Of a stretch of 64,000 bases of DNA, positions 18,432 through 28,004 are shown piece after piece. The stretch's first letter is position 1; each line of letters starts with the position of its first letter. Source of the stretch: Massilia sp. 9I (GTDB lineage Bacteria > Pseudomonadota > Gammaproteobacteria > Burkholderiales > Burkholderiaceae_D); NCBI RefSeq assembly GCF_902506415.1, contig NZ_LR733275.1:383651-447650 (forward strand), given 5' to 3'. Under the pieces are notes generated by a model. That model saw nothing but the letters and a program-made list of their open reading frames with translations, searched no databases and was not told the DNA's origin. The translations under genes were made by a program, and so were the position numbers.

Positions 18432-19085
18432 CTAGCGTTCGGAATCCGGGATCACGATGGTGGAATACGGCGAGACCACGCGCCAGCCGAGCGCCTCGTA
18501 CAGGGCGCGCCCGTCCTCGGTCGCCACCAGCACCCGGCGCGCACTGTCCGAGCGCTGCCTGGCCGCGAGTGCCGCCATCAGGACCCGGCCCAGGCCGCGC
18601 CTCCGGTGCGCCGCATCGGTGGCGATCCGGTCGAACACGAAGGCGCCGCCATGCTCCACGGCGTAGCCGCTGGCGGCAAGCGTGCCATCCCCGGCGTGGA
18701 TGCGCGCAGCGATCACGACGCCCTGCTGGTCGAGCTCGACACGGTAGCCGGGCGCCAGCGCCGGCGCCGCGTGGCGCGGCCCCGCATGGGTCATCAGGTA
18801 GCCGCCCGGCTGCAGTTGCCAGCCTGGCGGGGCCAGCGCCAGCAGCTCCTGGCCCGGCCCGCACATCTTCACAAACGTACGTGGCGCGCGAGTCGCTGCC
18901 AGCAAAGCCCGCAGGCCCGGGCCGGGACCGGCAAACACGTAGCGGCAGGTCTCATGCGCCGAGCGGGTGTCGACGCGCATGCCGCCGTGGTCCGGGACCG
19001 GCTGCGGCAGCCCGCGGGCCACCGAGCGCCCGGCCAGCCAGGCCCACAGCAGCTCGGGTTCGGCAAATCGTGGATGGGATGTCAT
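18432..19085 (-). CDS. GNAT family N-acetyltransferase
   Basis: 217 residues. The C-terminal 100 residues form the GNAT core: strand and helix around VVIAARIHAGDGTLAASGYAV, the acetyl-CoA pyrophosphate loop RRRGLGRVLMAAL (Q/RxxGxG/A type), and the final RALYEALGWRVV motif. The N-terminal 110 residues are an extra domain present in some amino-acid or small-molecule acetyltransferases. The acceptor is unknown. The start at 19085 lies only nine bases from the T run of the nusB-side terminator and has no Shine-Dalgarno; either it starts further in (for example at the Met of MRVDTRS, 18980) or has a promoter inside the terminator region. Confidence 0.85.
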   Translation of the reverse strand: MTSHPRFAEPELLWAWLAGRSVARGLPQPVPDHGGMRVDTRSAHETCRYVFAGPGPGLRALLAATRAPRTFVKMCGPGQELLALAPPGWQLQPGGYLMTHAGPRHAAPALAPGYRVELDQQGVVIAARIHAGDGTLAASGYAVEHGGAFVFDRIATDAAHRRRGLGRVLMAALAARQRSDSARRVLVATEDGRALYEALGWRVVSPYSTIVIPDSER

Positions 19086-19093
19086 TTCGGCAT

Positions 19094-19128
19094 AAAAAAA
19101 AGCCACCGGGCAGTGCCGCGGTGGCTTT
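19094..19128 (-). terminator. Rho-independent terminator of the rib-nusB operon
   Basis: On the minus strand, AAAGCCACC pairs with GGTGGCTTT across a GC-rich loop, then come eight T residues. It lies 30 bases after the nusB stop codon, so it ends the ribBA-ribH-nusB transcript. Confidence 0.9.
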
Positions 19129-19157
19129 GTGCTATCTATATAGTGAGGCGCTGTCGA

Positions 19158-19628
19158 TCAGCGACGGGCGTCGGCGCCCACTTCGTCCGGGCGCAGGGTC
19201 GAAGCCAGCTTGTCCAGCACGCCGTTGACGTACTTGTGGCCGTCGATACCGCCGAAGGACTTGGTCAGCTCGACCGCTTCATTGATCACGACGCGGTATG
19301 GGACTTCCGGATGGTTCTTCAGCTCGTAGGCGCCCAGCAGCAGCACGCCATGCTCGATCGGCGACAGCTCGGCGATGCTGCGGTCGATCAGCGGTGCGAT
19401 GACTTCGCGCAGCTCGACCGAGGTGGCGATGGCGCCGTTCAGCAGTTCGCCGAAGAACTCGCCGTCGGCCTTGTCGAAGCCGTGCGCGCCGCGGATGTTG
19501 GTGACGACCGTGCGGGCCGGTTCATTGTTCAGCAGCCATTGGTACAGGCCCTGCAGCGCGAACTCGCGCGCGCGGTGGCGCGGCGTGCGGTTCTTGCTCG
19601 GGTTGGCGTGCGTGGTCTTGTCAGTCAT
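19158..19628 (-). CDS. nusB: Transcription antitermination factor NusB
   Basis: 156 residues. The basic N-terminus RHRAREFALQGLYQWLL is the RNA-binding arginine-rich motif, followed by the all-helical NusB fold with ELSPIEHGVLLLGAYEL and VVINEAVELTKSFGG near the C-terminus. NusB binds boxA RNA with NusE (S10) and supports antitermination of rRNA operons. It starts 19 bases after ribH stops, the usual betaproteobacterial order. Confidence 0.98.
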   Translation of the reverse strand: MTDKTTHANPSKNRTPRHRAREFALQGLYQWLLNNEPARTVVTNIRGAHGFDKADGEFFGELLNGAIATSVELREVIAPLIDRSIAELSPIEHGVLLLGAYELKNHPEVPYRVVINEAVELTKSFGGIDGHKYVNGVLDKLASTLRPDEVGADARR

Positions 19629-19647
19629 GTGCTTTTCCTTTACTGCT

Positions 19648-20127
19648 TTATTCTTCTTCGGCCTGCAGTTCTTCCAGCGCGAACAGCAGGTTCGACATCT
19701 CGACCGCGACGCGCGCCGCGTCGGCGCCCTTCTCGGCCATGCGGGCTTCGGCCTGCTCGTCGTTCTCGGTGGTCAGGATCGCATTCGCGATCGGCATGCC
19801 GTAATCGAGGCCGATGCGGGTGATGCCCGCGCCGGATTCGTTCGACACCAGCTCGAAGTGGTAGGTCTCGCCGCGGATCACCGCGCCCAGCGCGATCAGC
19901 GCGTCGAACTGCTGGGTCTCGGCCATCTTCTGCAGCGCCAGCGGCACTTCCAGCGCGCCCGGCACGGTGATGTGCAGGATGTCCTCGTCGGCGACGCCCA
20001 GGCGCTTCAGTTCGGCCAGGCAGGACGACAGCAGGCCATGGCCGATGTCGGCGTTGAATCGCGCTTGCACGATGCCGATGCGCAGGCCTTCACCCGCCAG
20101 ATTGCTTTCAAAAGTTCCTACCGTCAT
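19648..20127 (-). CDS. ribH: 6,7-dimethyl-8-ribityllumazine synthase
   Basis: 159 residues. Catalytic and substrate-binding segments are intact: [13 protein letters not shown], the phosphate and lumazine loop [31 protein letters not shown] with the catalytic His, and a C-terminal [17 protein letters not shown]-type loop. The enzyme condenses 5-amino-6-ribitylaminouracil with dihydroxybutanone phosphate made by the neighbouring ribB domain. It lies between ribBA and nusB. Confidence 0.98.
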   Translation of the reverse strand: MTVGTFESNLAGEGLRIGIVQARFNADIGHGLLSSCLAELKRLGVADEDILHITVPGALEVPLALQKMAETQQFDALIALGAVIRGETYHFELVSNESGAGITRIGLDYGMPIANAILTTENDEQAEARMAEKGADAARVAVEMSNLLFALEELQAEEE

Positions 20128-20199
20128 GGCTGACCTCTTCTTTTCGATGTGTGTATATATATTAGTGTGGTTTCGTCAGTGCGCGGCGCCTAAGCTGCG

Positions 20200-21306
20200 T
20201 CACGCGGCCGGCTGCGGCAGGTAACCGGTGACTTCGAGGTCGAAGCCGGTCATCGACGGCATCTTGCGCGGGTTCGCCAGCAGCTGCATCTTGCCGACGC
20301 CGAGGTTGCGCAGGATCTGGGCGCCGATACCGTAGGTGCGCAGGTCCATCGAGGCGGCGCGGCTGCTGCGCGGGCCGGTGTCGCGCGGGGCGAACTGGGA
20401 GAACAGCTCGTCGGCGGTCTCGCCGCAGTTCAGCAGCACGATGGCGCCGCAGTCGCCGGCCTGGATCGCCTTCATGGCCGAAGCCAGGTCCCAGGAGTGG
20501 GTCGAGGCGCAGTTACCGAGCACGTCGAGGATCGACACCGGCTGGTGCACGCGCACCAGGGCTTCCTTGTCGCGCGCGATCTCGCCGTGGACCAGAGCCA
20601 GGTGGGCGGCGCCGCTCGGTTTATCGCGATAGGCGACCAGCTTGAATTCGCCGTAGGGCGTGTTCAGCGGGCGCTCGGCCACGCGCTCGACCAGGCTTTC
20701 GTTCTGGCTGCGGTAGTGGATCAGGTCGGCGATGGTGCCGATCTTCAGATTATGTTCTTTAGCAAATTCGATCAGGTCCGGCAGGCGCGCCATGGTGCCG
20801 TCTTCCTTGATGATCTCGCAGATCACCGAGGCCGGGGTCAGGCCGGCCATCTCGGTCAGGTCGCAGCCGGCTTCGGTATGGCCGGCTCGCATCAGCACGC
20901 CGCCCTTCTGGGCGCGCAGCGGGAAGATGTGGCCCGGCTGGACCAGGTCGTCCGGGGTGGTGCCCTTGTTGACGGCCACCTGGATGGTGCGTGCGCGGTC
21001 GGCCGCGGAAATACCCGTGGTCACGCCCTCGGCCGCTTCGATCGACACCGTGAAGTTGGTGCCGAAGGAGGTGCCGTTCTTCGAGGTCATCATCGGCAGC
21101 GCCAGTTCGTCGCAGCGTTCCTCGGTCAGGGTCAGGCAGACCAGGCCGCGCGCGTAGCGGATCATGAAGTTGATCGCTTCCGGGGTGACGAAGTCGGCGG
21201 CAAGCACCAGGTCGCCTTCGTTTTCGCGGTCTTCTTCATCGACAAGAATGACCATGCGCCCGGCGCGCAATTCGGCAACGATTTCCTCGGTGCTGGAGAT
21301 AGACAT
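20200..21306 (-). CDS. ribBA: 3,4-dihydroxy-2-butanone-4-phosphate synthase with degenerate GTP cyclohydrolase II domain
   Basis: 368 residues. The first 205 are a complete RibB domain: [12 protein letters not shown] with acidic metal ligands, [41 protein letters not shown]. The second half aligns in layout with GTP cyclohydrolase II (VRVH at the start, AIVLLN strand, [22 protein letters not shown] at the end), but the zinc site is gone: no GSxRCDCG, and the RGHEGRGIG loop is replaced by [11 protein letters not shown] therefore predict only DHBP synthase activity; a separate RibA must exist elsewhere. This RibBX-like state is known in other proteobacteria. The ATG at MSISSTEE is chosen from family starts. 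Confidence 0.95.
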   Translation of the reverse strand: MSISSTEEIVAELRAGRMVILVDEEDRENEGDLVLAADFVTPEAINFMIRYARGLVCLTLTEERCDELALPMMTSKNGTSFGTNFTVSIEAAEGVTTGISAADRARTIQVAVNKGTTPDDLVQPGHIFPLRAQKGGVLMRAGHTEAGCDLTEMAGLTPASVICEIIKEDGTMARLPDLIEFAKEHNLKIGTIADLIHYRSQNESLVERVAERPLNTPYGEFKLVAYRDKPSGAAHLALVHGEIARDKEALVRVHQPVSILDVLGNCASTHSWDLASAMKAIQAGDCGAIVLLNCGETADELFSQFAPRDTGPRSSRAASMDLRTYGIGAQILRNLGVGKMQLLANPRKMPSMTGFDLEVTGYLPQPAA

Positions 21307-21673
21307 ACGGATTCCTTGATACGGGTGTTTTGCGTAATCCGTTATTTTAAAGGATTTACCGCCGTTCAACCGAGCTAGCAAAGGCCCGCTCCAGCACACA
21401 GCTGCGAATCCGTCAACGACTGTTACCCATGAGCAACAAACCTATCAGATCTACTAGTTGATGTATGCGTATGCGGTGAGAATTGTTAAGCTCTCTTTTC
21501 CCGCACGCAACACCCAGCGTGTTTACGCATGACTCGATTATGATAAAGACATCGAGGCTGCAACTGTCTTCAGGGCTCTTCCCTGAGAACATGCGGCCAT
21601 TTTCCGGAGTTGCCATGACGGTGGTTCCACAGCCAGGCGGGCGCGGCCCCGCTTCCCCGGACGGGAAGCGTTG
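21307..21673. other. Divergent intergenic region between ribBA and a c-di-GMP gene
   Basis: These 367 bases hold the start regions of ribBA (leftwards) and of the GGDEF-EAL gene (rightwards). The middle (21420-21545) is AT-rich. I searched for the FMN-riboswitch core (AGGGTGAAATTCC and the CCGGTGAGATTCCGG-like part) on the minus strand and found none. No gene is visible. Confidence 0.5.
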
Positions 21674-24349
21674 ATGGCCACGATCCTGATCGTCGACGAC
21701 AGGCCGAGCAACCGCGCCTTCCTGAACGCGCTGCTCGGCTTTACCGGCCATCGCCTGCTGGAAGCGGATGACGGCGCCCAGGCGCTGGCGCTGGCGCGCG
21801 CCCAGCGGCCGGACCTGATCATCACCGACATCCTGATGCCGGTCATGGATGGCTATGAACTGGTGCAGCAGCTGCGCCAGGATACCGAGCTGCGCACCGT
21901 CCGCGTGATCTTCTTCTCGGCTGTGTATGCCGAACACGAAACCCTGGCGATGGCCGCCCGCTGCGGCGTCGCCACCGTGCTGCCCAAGCCGGCCGACCCG
22001 CAGCACATCCTCGACGCCATCAGCACCGAGCTGGGCGTGCTGGAAGGCGCGCCGCCGCTACCGGTGCCGCAGCTGGCGCCGGAAAGCGACCGCGCCCTGC
22101 CCTTCGACCTGGGCGCGCGCCTGGCCGAACTGGAACGCATGTGCCTGTCCCTGATCGGCGAGCGCCGCGTCGAGACCCTGGCCGCCTCCTTCCTCGACGC
22201 CGCGCGCCGCGTGCTGCACGCCGACTGCGCCGCCCTGTGCCTGCTCGACCGCGGCGAGCGCAACGTGCGCCACCTCGACACCTGGTCGCTCGACCCCGGT
22301 TTGCTGCGCGAGCATGCGCTCAACGAGGGCCGCCTGCCCGGTATGCTGCTGCGCGCCCGTGCCCCGTTGCGCCTGGCCGAGGGCGACAGCATGCTCGACA
22401 GCATGCCATCCTGCCACCCGCCCATGGGCAGCTTCCTCGGCCTGCAGGTGCACGACCTGCAACACCCGCACGGCTGGCTGTATTGCGCACGCCTTCTCGG
22501 CGCCCCCGCCTTCACCGACGAAGAGGAACGCTGGGCCACGGCGCTGGCGGCCCAGCTGGCGGTGGCCTACGAAAACCTGAATCTGTACGACGTGGTCCAG
22601 CGCCATGCCACCCAGCTGCAGCTGGAAGCGCTGGCGCGCGCCGACGCCGACAAGGCCCTGCGCGAGAGCGAACACCGGCTGGAACTGGCGCGCCAGGTGT
22701 TCGACAGCACCCAGGAAGGCATCATGATGACCGACGCCGACGCCAACATCGTCGCGGTCAACCCGGCCTTCGAGCAGATCACCGGCTACCGCGAATCGGA
22801 AGTGATGGGCCTGAGTCCGCGCGTGCTGCGCTCGGGCCGGCACGACGCCACCTTCTACCGAGACATGTGGCACTGCCTGGAAAAGGACGGGCAGTGGCGC
22901 GGCGAGATCTGGAACCGCCGCAAGAACGGCGAAGTCTATCCGGAGCGCACCAGCATCAGCGCCGTGCGCGACGAGGCCGGTAAACTCACCGCCTACGTCT
23001 CGGTGTCGACCGACCTGTCGGCCCTGAAGGCGGCCCACCACCAGCTCGACTTCCTGTCCAATCACGACGCCCTGACCCTGCTGCCGAACCGCTCGCTGTT
23101 CAACGATCGCCTGCAGCAGGCGATCGCCGCCGCGCGCCAGGGCGACGGCCAGCTGGCCCTGCTGCTGTTTAACATCGACCGGCTGTCGCGCATCAACGAC
23201 AGCCTCGGCCACGCCGCCGGCGACGCCGTGCTGCGCGAAGTGGCGCGCCGGGTCGGCGACATCGCCGGCCCCACCGACACCCTGGCGCGCCTGTCGGGCG
23301 ACGAATTCGTGCTGCTGCTGACCAGCTGCCACGACAACGAGGACATCATCCTGGCCGCGCGCCGCCTGATCGACGCCATCGCCCAGCCGCATTCGGTTGG
23401 CGGGCACGACGTGGTGGTCACCGGCAGTGTCGGCATCAGCATCTTCCCGCGCGACGGCAATGCGCCGGGCGACCTGCTCAAGGCCGCCGACGCGGCGCTC
23501 TCCGACATGAAGCAGTCGGGCCGCAACGGCTTCCGCTTCTTCAAGGGCGAGATGAACGCCCAGGCGCTGCGCTGGCTGGCGCTGGAAACGCGCCTGCGGC
23601 GCGCCATCGAGCGCCAGGAACTGGCCCTGCACTACCAGCCGCAGATCTCGCGCATCGACGGCGGCGTGGTCGGCATGGAGGCGCTGCTGCGCTGGCGCAG
23701 CGAGGAAGTCGGCCAGGTGTCACCGGGCGACTTCATCCCGCTGGCCGAAGATACCGGCCTGATCCATCCAATCGGCGAATGGGTGATCCGCGAGGCCTGC
23801 TTCCAGAACAAGGCGTGGCAAAACGCCGGGCTGCCGCCGGTGAAGGTGGCGGTCAACGTCTCGGCCAACCAGTTCAAGGCCGGTTCGGTGAGCGCGATCG
23901 TGCGCAAGGCGCTGCAAGAGAGCGGCCTGGCGCCGCGCTACCTGGAAGTGGAGCTGACCGAAAGCGTGATGCTGGGCGACAGCGCTGTGGCCGAGGCCCA
24001 GATGGCCGAGCTGCGCGCCATGGGCGTGTCGCTGTCGCTGGACGACTTCGGTACGGGCTACTCCTCGCTCGGCTACCTGTCGCGCTTCCCGCTCGACAAG
24101 CTCAAGATCGACCAGACTTTTGTGCGCAACATCACCACCGAGCAGCGCAGCGCCGCGATCGCCCAGGCCACCATCGCGCTGGCCCAGGGCCTGTCGCTGT
24201 CGGTCGTGGCCGAAGGCGTGGAGACGATCGGGCAGCGCGACTTCCTGGGCCTGATCGGCTGCGACGTGATGCAGGGCTACCTGTACAGCCGCCCGGTGCC
24301 GCCCCATGAGATGGCCCAGCTGCTGGCGAAGGGGCGGGTCGCTGTCTGA
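21674..24349 (+). CDS. c-di-GMP turnover protein REC-GAF-PAS-GGDEF-EAL
   Basis: 891 residues, cytosolic. Order: receiver (about 1-120, IVDDRPSN, Asp52 in ITDILMP, lysine in PKPAD), GAF domain (about 150-310), PAS with following PAC (about 335-455, QVFDSTQEGIMMTDADANIV), GGDEF domain with SGDEF at 541-545, and EAL domain with EAL at 669-671, NVSANQF, ELTESVM and DDFGTGYSS (Asp790-Asp791). SGDEF is a tolerated cyclase variant; I see no RxxD at the usual inhibitory spacing, so cyclase activity is less certain than phosphodiesterase activity. No histidine kinase is next to it. It sits on the opposite strand inside the riboflavin gene cluster. Confidence 0.93.
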   Translation: MATILIVDDRPSNRAFLNALLGFTGHRLLEADDGAQALALARAQRPDLIITDILMPVMDGYELVQQLRQDTELRTVRVIFFSAVYAEHETLAMAARCGVATVLPKPADPQHILDAISTELGVLEGAPPLPVPQLAPESDRALPFDLGARLAELERMCLSLIGERRVETLAASFLDAARRVLHADCAALCLLDRGERNVRHLDTWSLDPGLLREHALNEGRLPGMLLRARAPLRLAEGDSMLDSMPSCHPPMGSFLGLQVHDLQHPHGWLYCARLLGAPAFTDEEERWATALAAQLAVAYENLNLYDVVQRHATQLQLEALARADADKALRESEHRLELARQVFDSTQEGIMMTDADANIVAVNPAFEQITGYRESEVMGLSPRVLRSGRHDATFYRDMWHCLEKDGQWRGEIWNRRKNGEVYPERTSISAVRDEAGKLTAYVSVSTDLSALKAAHHQLDFLSNHDALTLLPNRSLFNDRLQQAIAAARQGDGQLALLLFNIDRLSRINDSLGHAAGDAVLREVARRVGDIAGPTDTLARLSGDEFVLLLTSCHDNEDIILAARRLIDAIAQPHSVGGHDVVVTGSVGISIFPRDGNAPGDLLKAADAALSDMKQSGRNGFRFFKGEMNAQALRWLALETRLRRAIERQELALHYQPQISRIDGGVVGMEALLRWRSEEVGQVSPGDFIPLAEDTGLIHPIGEWVIREACFQNKAWQNAGLPPVKVAVNVSANQFKAGSVSAIVRKALQESGLAPRYLEVELTESVMLGDSAVAEAQMAELRAMGVSLSLDDFGTGYSSLGYLSRFPLDKLKIDQTFVRNITTEQRSAAIAQATIALAQGLSLSVVAEGVETIGQRDFLGLIGCDVMQGYLYSRPVPPHEMAQLLAKGRVAV

Positions 24350-24432
24350 TCAGACATACATACGCATTACCACAACAGTTTTGACGGGCATGCGCGGTAG
24401 AATGCGTGCTCATCCCAAGAATTGGATCCTCG

Positions 24433-27342
24433 ATGAGCAAGAATTCCCTGCGCGGCCTCTGTCTGGCCGCGCTGCTGTGTGTGCAGCCGCTGGCCGGCGC
24501 CGCCACCGCCGCCCCTGCCGCCCGCGCCGCGGCGCCGGCAGCCGCTCCCTTACGCCTGGACGCCGCGATTCCCGTCGGCCCGCAAGTCAAGGTAGGCAAG
24601 CTGGCCAACGGCCTGACCTATTACATCCAGCGCAACGCCCGCCCCGAACGCAAGCTGGAGCTGCGCCTGGTGGTCAAGGCCGGCTCCATCCTCGAGGACG
24701 AGGACCAGCGCGGCCTGGCCCACTTCGTCGAGCACATGGCCTTCAACGGCTCGACCAATTTCCGCAAGCACGAGCTGGTCTCCTACCTGCAGACCATCGG
24801 GGTCGGCTTCGGCGCCGACCTGAACGCCTACACCTCGTTCGACGAGACCGTCTACATCCTGCCGATCCCGACCGACAATCCGGACAATGTCACCAAGGCC
24901 TTCCAGGTGCTGGAAGACTGGGCCCATGGCGTGAGCTTCAATCCAGAAGACATCGACAAGGAACGCGGCATCATCCTGGAAGAGCTGCGGCTCGGCAAAG
25001 GCGCCTCCGACCGGATGAGCAAGCAGATCATGCCGGCCATCTTCAACGGCTCGAAATACGCCGAGCGCCTGCCGATCGGTACCGAGGACGTGCTGCGCAA
25101 CTTCCAGCCCGAGGCCCTGACCCGCTTCTATCGCGACTGGTACCGCCCCGACCTGATGGCGGTGGTGGTGGTCGGCGACATCGACCCGGCCAAGGCCGAG
25201 AAACTGGTCAAGGCGCATTTCGCGCACCTGAAGAATCCGAAGCCGGCGCGTCCGCGCGCCTACGCCGAGATCCCGGCGCGCGCATCGACCGATGCGCTGG
25301 TGGTGACCGACCAGGAAGCGACCGGCAATGCGGTGCTGATCCGCTATCCGGTGCAGCCGGTGGTCGAAGCCGGCACCATCCGCGCTTACCGCGACGACCT
25401 GGTGCAGTCGCTGTTCTCCGCCATGCTCAACCAGCGCCTGCAGGAGCTGTCGCAGCTACCGGAACCGCCCTACATGGGCGCCGGCAGCTCGCTCGGCAAG
25501 CTCACCCCGCGCTACCGCTCGTACAATGCGTCGGCGGCGCTCGGTCCGCGCGGCGCCGAGGCCGCCCTCACCGCCCTGGTCGAGGAAAACGAACGCGCGC
25601 GCCGCTTCGGCTTCAGCGCGGCCGAACTGGAGCGGGTCAAGAAAAACCTGATGCGCAATTACGAGCAGGCCTGGAACGAGCGCGCCAAGAGCGATTCCGG
25701 CACCTATGCCGCCGAGTACATCCGCAACTTCCTGCAGCAGGAAGCGATTCCGGGCATCGACACCGAATACCGCTATGTCAGGGAGCTGGTGCCGGGCATC
25801 ACCCTCGACGAGATGAACGCCTACGCGCGCCGCACCATTCCAGCGGACTCGGGCAAGCTGGTGCTGTATACGGGCGTGACCCGTCCCGACACGCCGAAGG
25901 GCGAGCAGCTGCTCGGCGCGGTGGCGAGCGCCCAGCGCGCCGAACTGCGTCCGCACGATGAAAAAGCGGTGGCGGCGCGCCTGATGGAACGCCCGCCGAA
26001 ACCGGGCAGCATCGTGGCCGAGTCGCACGACAAGGCGCTCGGCCTGACCCGCCTGGAGCTGTCGAACGGCGTCAAGGTGATCCTGAAACCCACCGACTTC
26101 CGCAACGACCAGGTGATGATGAGCGCGGCCCGCTTTGGCGGCCAGAGCCTGTTCGGCGACAAGGACATCCTCAACGCGCGCTTCGCGAATGCGATCGTGG
26201 CCAGCATGGGCGTCAAGGATTTCACGCCGCTCGACATGCGCAAGATCCTCGCCGGCAAGGCGGCCCAGGTGAACGTGGGCCTGGCCAACTACACCGACGT
26301 GGTGGTGGGCGCCTCGGGCGCGACCGACATCGAGACCATGCTGCAGCTGACCTGGCTGAAGTTCAGCGGCGTGCGCCGCGATGAAGACCTGTTCAAGTCC
26401 TATGTCGGCAAGCAGGCCGAGCAGGCGCGCAACCAGACTGCGCAGCCGGGCGCGCGCTTCGGCGATGCGGTCATGTCCGCGCTCTACAACAACCACCCGC
26501 GCGCGCCGCGCACCCTGAAGGCCGAGGAATACGAGCAGATCGACCTCGACCGCAGCATCGACATCTTCCGCCAGCGCTTCTCCAGCGCCAAGGACCTCAC
26601 CTTCATCCTGGTCGGCAGCTTCGACGCGGCCGCGATCAAGCCCTTGCTGGCGACCTACCTCGGCAGCCTGCCGACCCCGGACCTGACGGTGGCCTACCGC
26701 GACGTCGGCCTGCGCCCGGCCACCGGCGTGGTCAAGCGCGAAGTGCGCAGCGGTTCGGAGCCGAAGAGCACGGTCTCGCTGACCTTCACCGGCGTGGCCG
26801 AGTTCAGCGAAGAAGAGCAGCTCCGCCTGTCGGCCCTGCTGGAAGTGGTCAACCTGCGCATCATCGACGTGCTGCGCGAGAAGATGGCTCTGATCTACGG
26901 CGGCGGCGCCTCGGGCGTGCTGAGCAAGATCCCCTACGGGAACTACTCGATCGGCGTGACCCTGCCGACCGGACCGGAACACGTGGACAAGGTGATCGCC
27001 GCGACCTTTGAGGAGATCAAGCGCCTGCAGGCGGAAGGGCCGGTGGCGGCCGACCTGGAAAAGGTGAAGAGCAACTGGATCCAGAACCACCGCCGCTCGC
27101 TGCGCGAGAACGGCTACTGGCTGGGGCACCTGCAGACGGCGCTCAGCGAAGGCACGGATCCGGCATCGATCCTGGAGGTCGAGAAGCAGGTGCAGGCCTT
27201 GAGCGCCCAGGACATCAAGATCGCGGCGCGGCGCTACTTCAACGAGATGAACTACGTGCAGGTGGTGTTGAATCCGGAGACGCAGCAGGGTGCGACGACG
27301 GTGGCAGCCTCGAGCGCCAAGAGCACGACGCCTGGCGGTTGA
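24433..27342 (+). CDS. M16 family zinc metalloprotease (PqqL-like), periplasmic
   Basis: 969 residues. A signal peptide (about 1-28, CLAALLCVQPLAGAATA) precedes an Ala-rich spacer. The first M16 half carries the inverted zinc motif HFVEH (His97, Glu100, His101) with the distal glutamate in ILEELR (Glu183). The second half has the same fold without the motif (RFGGQSLFGDKDILNARF) and closes the chamber; R/Y-type substrate residues appear near its end. Family members such as PqqL and pitrilysin degrade peptides in the periplasm. A weak GGAT precedes the ATG. It follows the c-di-GMP gene by 83 bases, a gap containing a TAGAAT box (24398-24403), so separate transcription is likely. Confidence 0.93.
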   Translation: MSKNSLRGLCLAALLCVQPLAGAATAAPAARAAAPAAAPLRLDAAIPVGPQVKVGKLANGLTYYIQRNARPERKLELRLVVKAGSILEDEDQRGLAHFVEHMAFNGSTNFRKHELVSYLQTIGVGFGADLNAYTSFDETVYILPIPTDNPDNVTKAFQVLEDWAHGVSFNPEDIDKERGIILEELRLGKGASDRMSKQIMPAIFNGSKYAERLPIGTEDVLRNFQPEALTRFYRDWYRPDLMAVVVVGDIDPAKAEKLVKAHFAHLKNPKPARPRAYAEIPARASTDALVVTDQEATGNAVLIRYPVQPVVEAGTIRAYRDDLVQSLFSAMLNQRLQELSQLPEPPYMGAGSSLGKLTPRYRSYNASAALGPRGAEAALTALVEENERARRFGFSAAELERVKKNLMRNYEQAWNERAKSDSGTYAAEYIRNFLQQEAIPGIDTEYRYVRELVPGITLDEMNAYARRTIPADSGKLVLYTGVTRPDTPKGEQLLGAVASAQRAELRPHDEKAVAARLMERPPKPGSIVAESHDKALGLTRLELSNGVKVILKPTDFRNDQVMMSAARFGGQSLFGDKDILNARFANAIVASMGVKDFTPLDMRKILAGKAAQVNVGLANYTDVVVGASGATDIETMLQLTWLKFSGVRRDEDLFKSYVGKQAEQARNQTAQPGARFGDAVMSALYNNHPRAPRTLKAEEYEQIDLDRSIDIFRQRFSSAKDLTFILVGSFDAAAIKPLLATYLGSLPTPDLTVAYRDVGLRPATGVVKREVRSGSEPKSTVSLTFTGVAEFSEEEQLRLSALLEVVNLRIIDVLREKMALIYGGGASGVLSKIPYGNYSIGVTLPTGPEHVDKVIAATFEEIKRLQAEGPVAADLEKVKSNWIQNHRRSLRENGYWLGHLQTALSEGTDPASILEVEKQVQALSAQDIKIAARRYFNEMNYVQVVLNPETQQGATTVAASSAKSTTPGG

Positions 27343-27379
27343 TATCCGAGTGGAGCGGCATGGCCGCCCCACCACCAGA

Positions 27380-27994
27380 TTATTTCTGCGCGGAGAGCAT
27401 GCGCTCCACGTAGCGCGCGATCAGGTCGATCTCCAGGTTCACCTTCGATCCCGCCTTCAGGTGTTTCAGCGTGGTCACCTCGATCGTGTGCGGGATCAGG
27501 TTGATCGAGAAACGGCACCCTGCCTCGATGTCCTCGACGCGGTTCACCGTCAGCGACACCCCGTTCACCACCACCGATCCTTTATAAGCCAGGAACTTGC
27601 CCAGCTCGCGCGGCGCATCGATCACCAGCTCGCGCGATTCACCCACCGGTTCGAAGCTGTGCACGGTGCCGAGACCATCGACGTGGCCGGACACCAGGTG
27701 GCCGCCCAGGCGCTCGGCCAGGGTCAGGGCCTTTTCCAGGTTGACTTCGCCCGGCGCTTCCAAGCCGACGGTCTTGCTCAGGCTTTCGCGCGAGACGTCG
27801 ACGGTGAAGCTGCTGCCGGTCTTTTCCACCACCGTCATGCAGGCGCCATTGATGGCGATCGAGTCGCCCAGCGCGACGTCCGCCAGGCCCAGCGGACCGG
27901 CATCGACTTCCAGGCGCACGCCCGCGAAGGAGCCGCCTTCGAGCGGCTTGACCGATGTGATGTTGCCGACAGCGGCGACGATTCCAGTAAACAT
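27380..27994 (-). CDS. ribE: Riboflavin synthase, alpha subunit
   Basis: 204 residues made of two similar barrels. MFTGIV at the start is the catalytic N-terminal loop; each barrel has its signature: GDSIAINGACMTVV with Cys in the first, KGSVVVNGVSLTVN in the second; GGHLVSGHVDG links them. The enzyme dismutates two lumazines into riboflavin. It follows ribD by 10 bases. Downstream neighbours are the M16 protease (convergent), not ribBA, because two unrelated genes interrupt the usual rib order. Confidence 0.98.
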   Translation of the reverse strand: MFTGIVAAVGNITSVKPLEGGSFAGVRLEVDAGPLGLADVALGDSIAINGACMTVVEKTGSSFTVDVSRESLSKTVGLEAPGEVNLEKALTLAERLGGHLVSGHVDGLGTVHSFEPVGESRELVIDAPRELGKFLAYKGSVVVNGVSLTVNRVEDIEAGCRFSINLIPHTIEVTTLKHLKAGSKVNLEIDLIARYVERMLSAQK

Positions 27995-28004
27995 AAGAAC
28001 TTCC

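Noticed and set aside
21307-21399. FMN riboswitch upstream of ribBA
   Set aside because: Neither the AGGGTGAAATTCC-like nor the CCGGTGAGATTCC-like core is present on the minus strand.
24381-24403. Promoter TTGACG ... TAGAAT before the M16 protease
   Set aside because: Good hexamers but only 11 bases apart; the -10 may be real with another -35.
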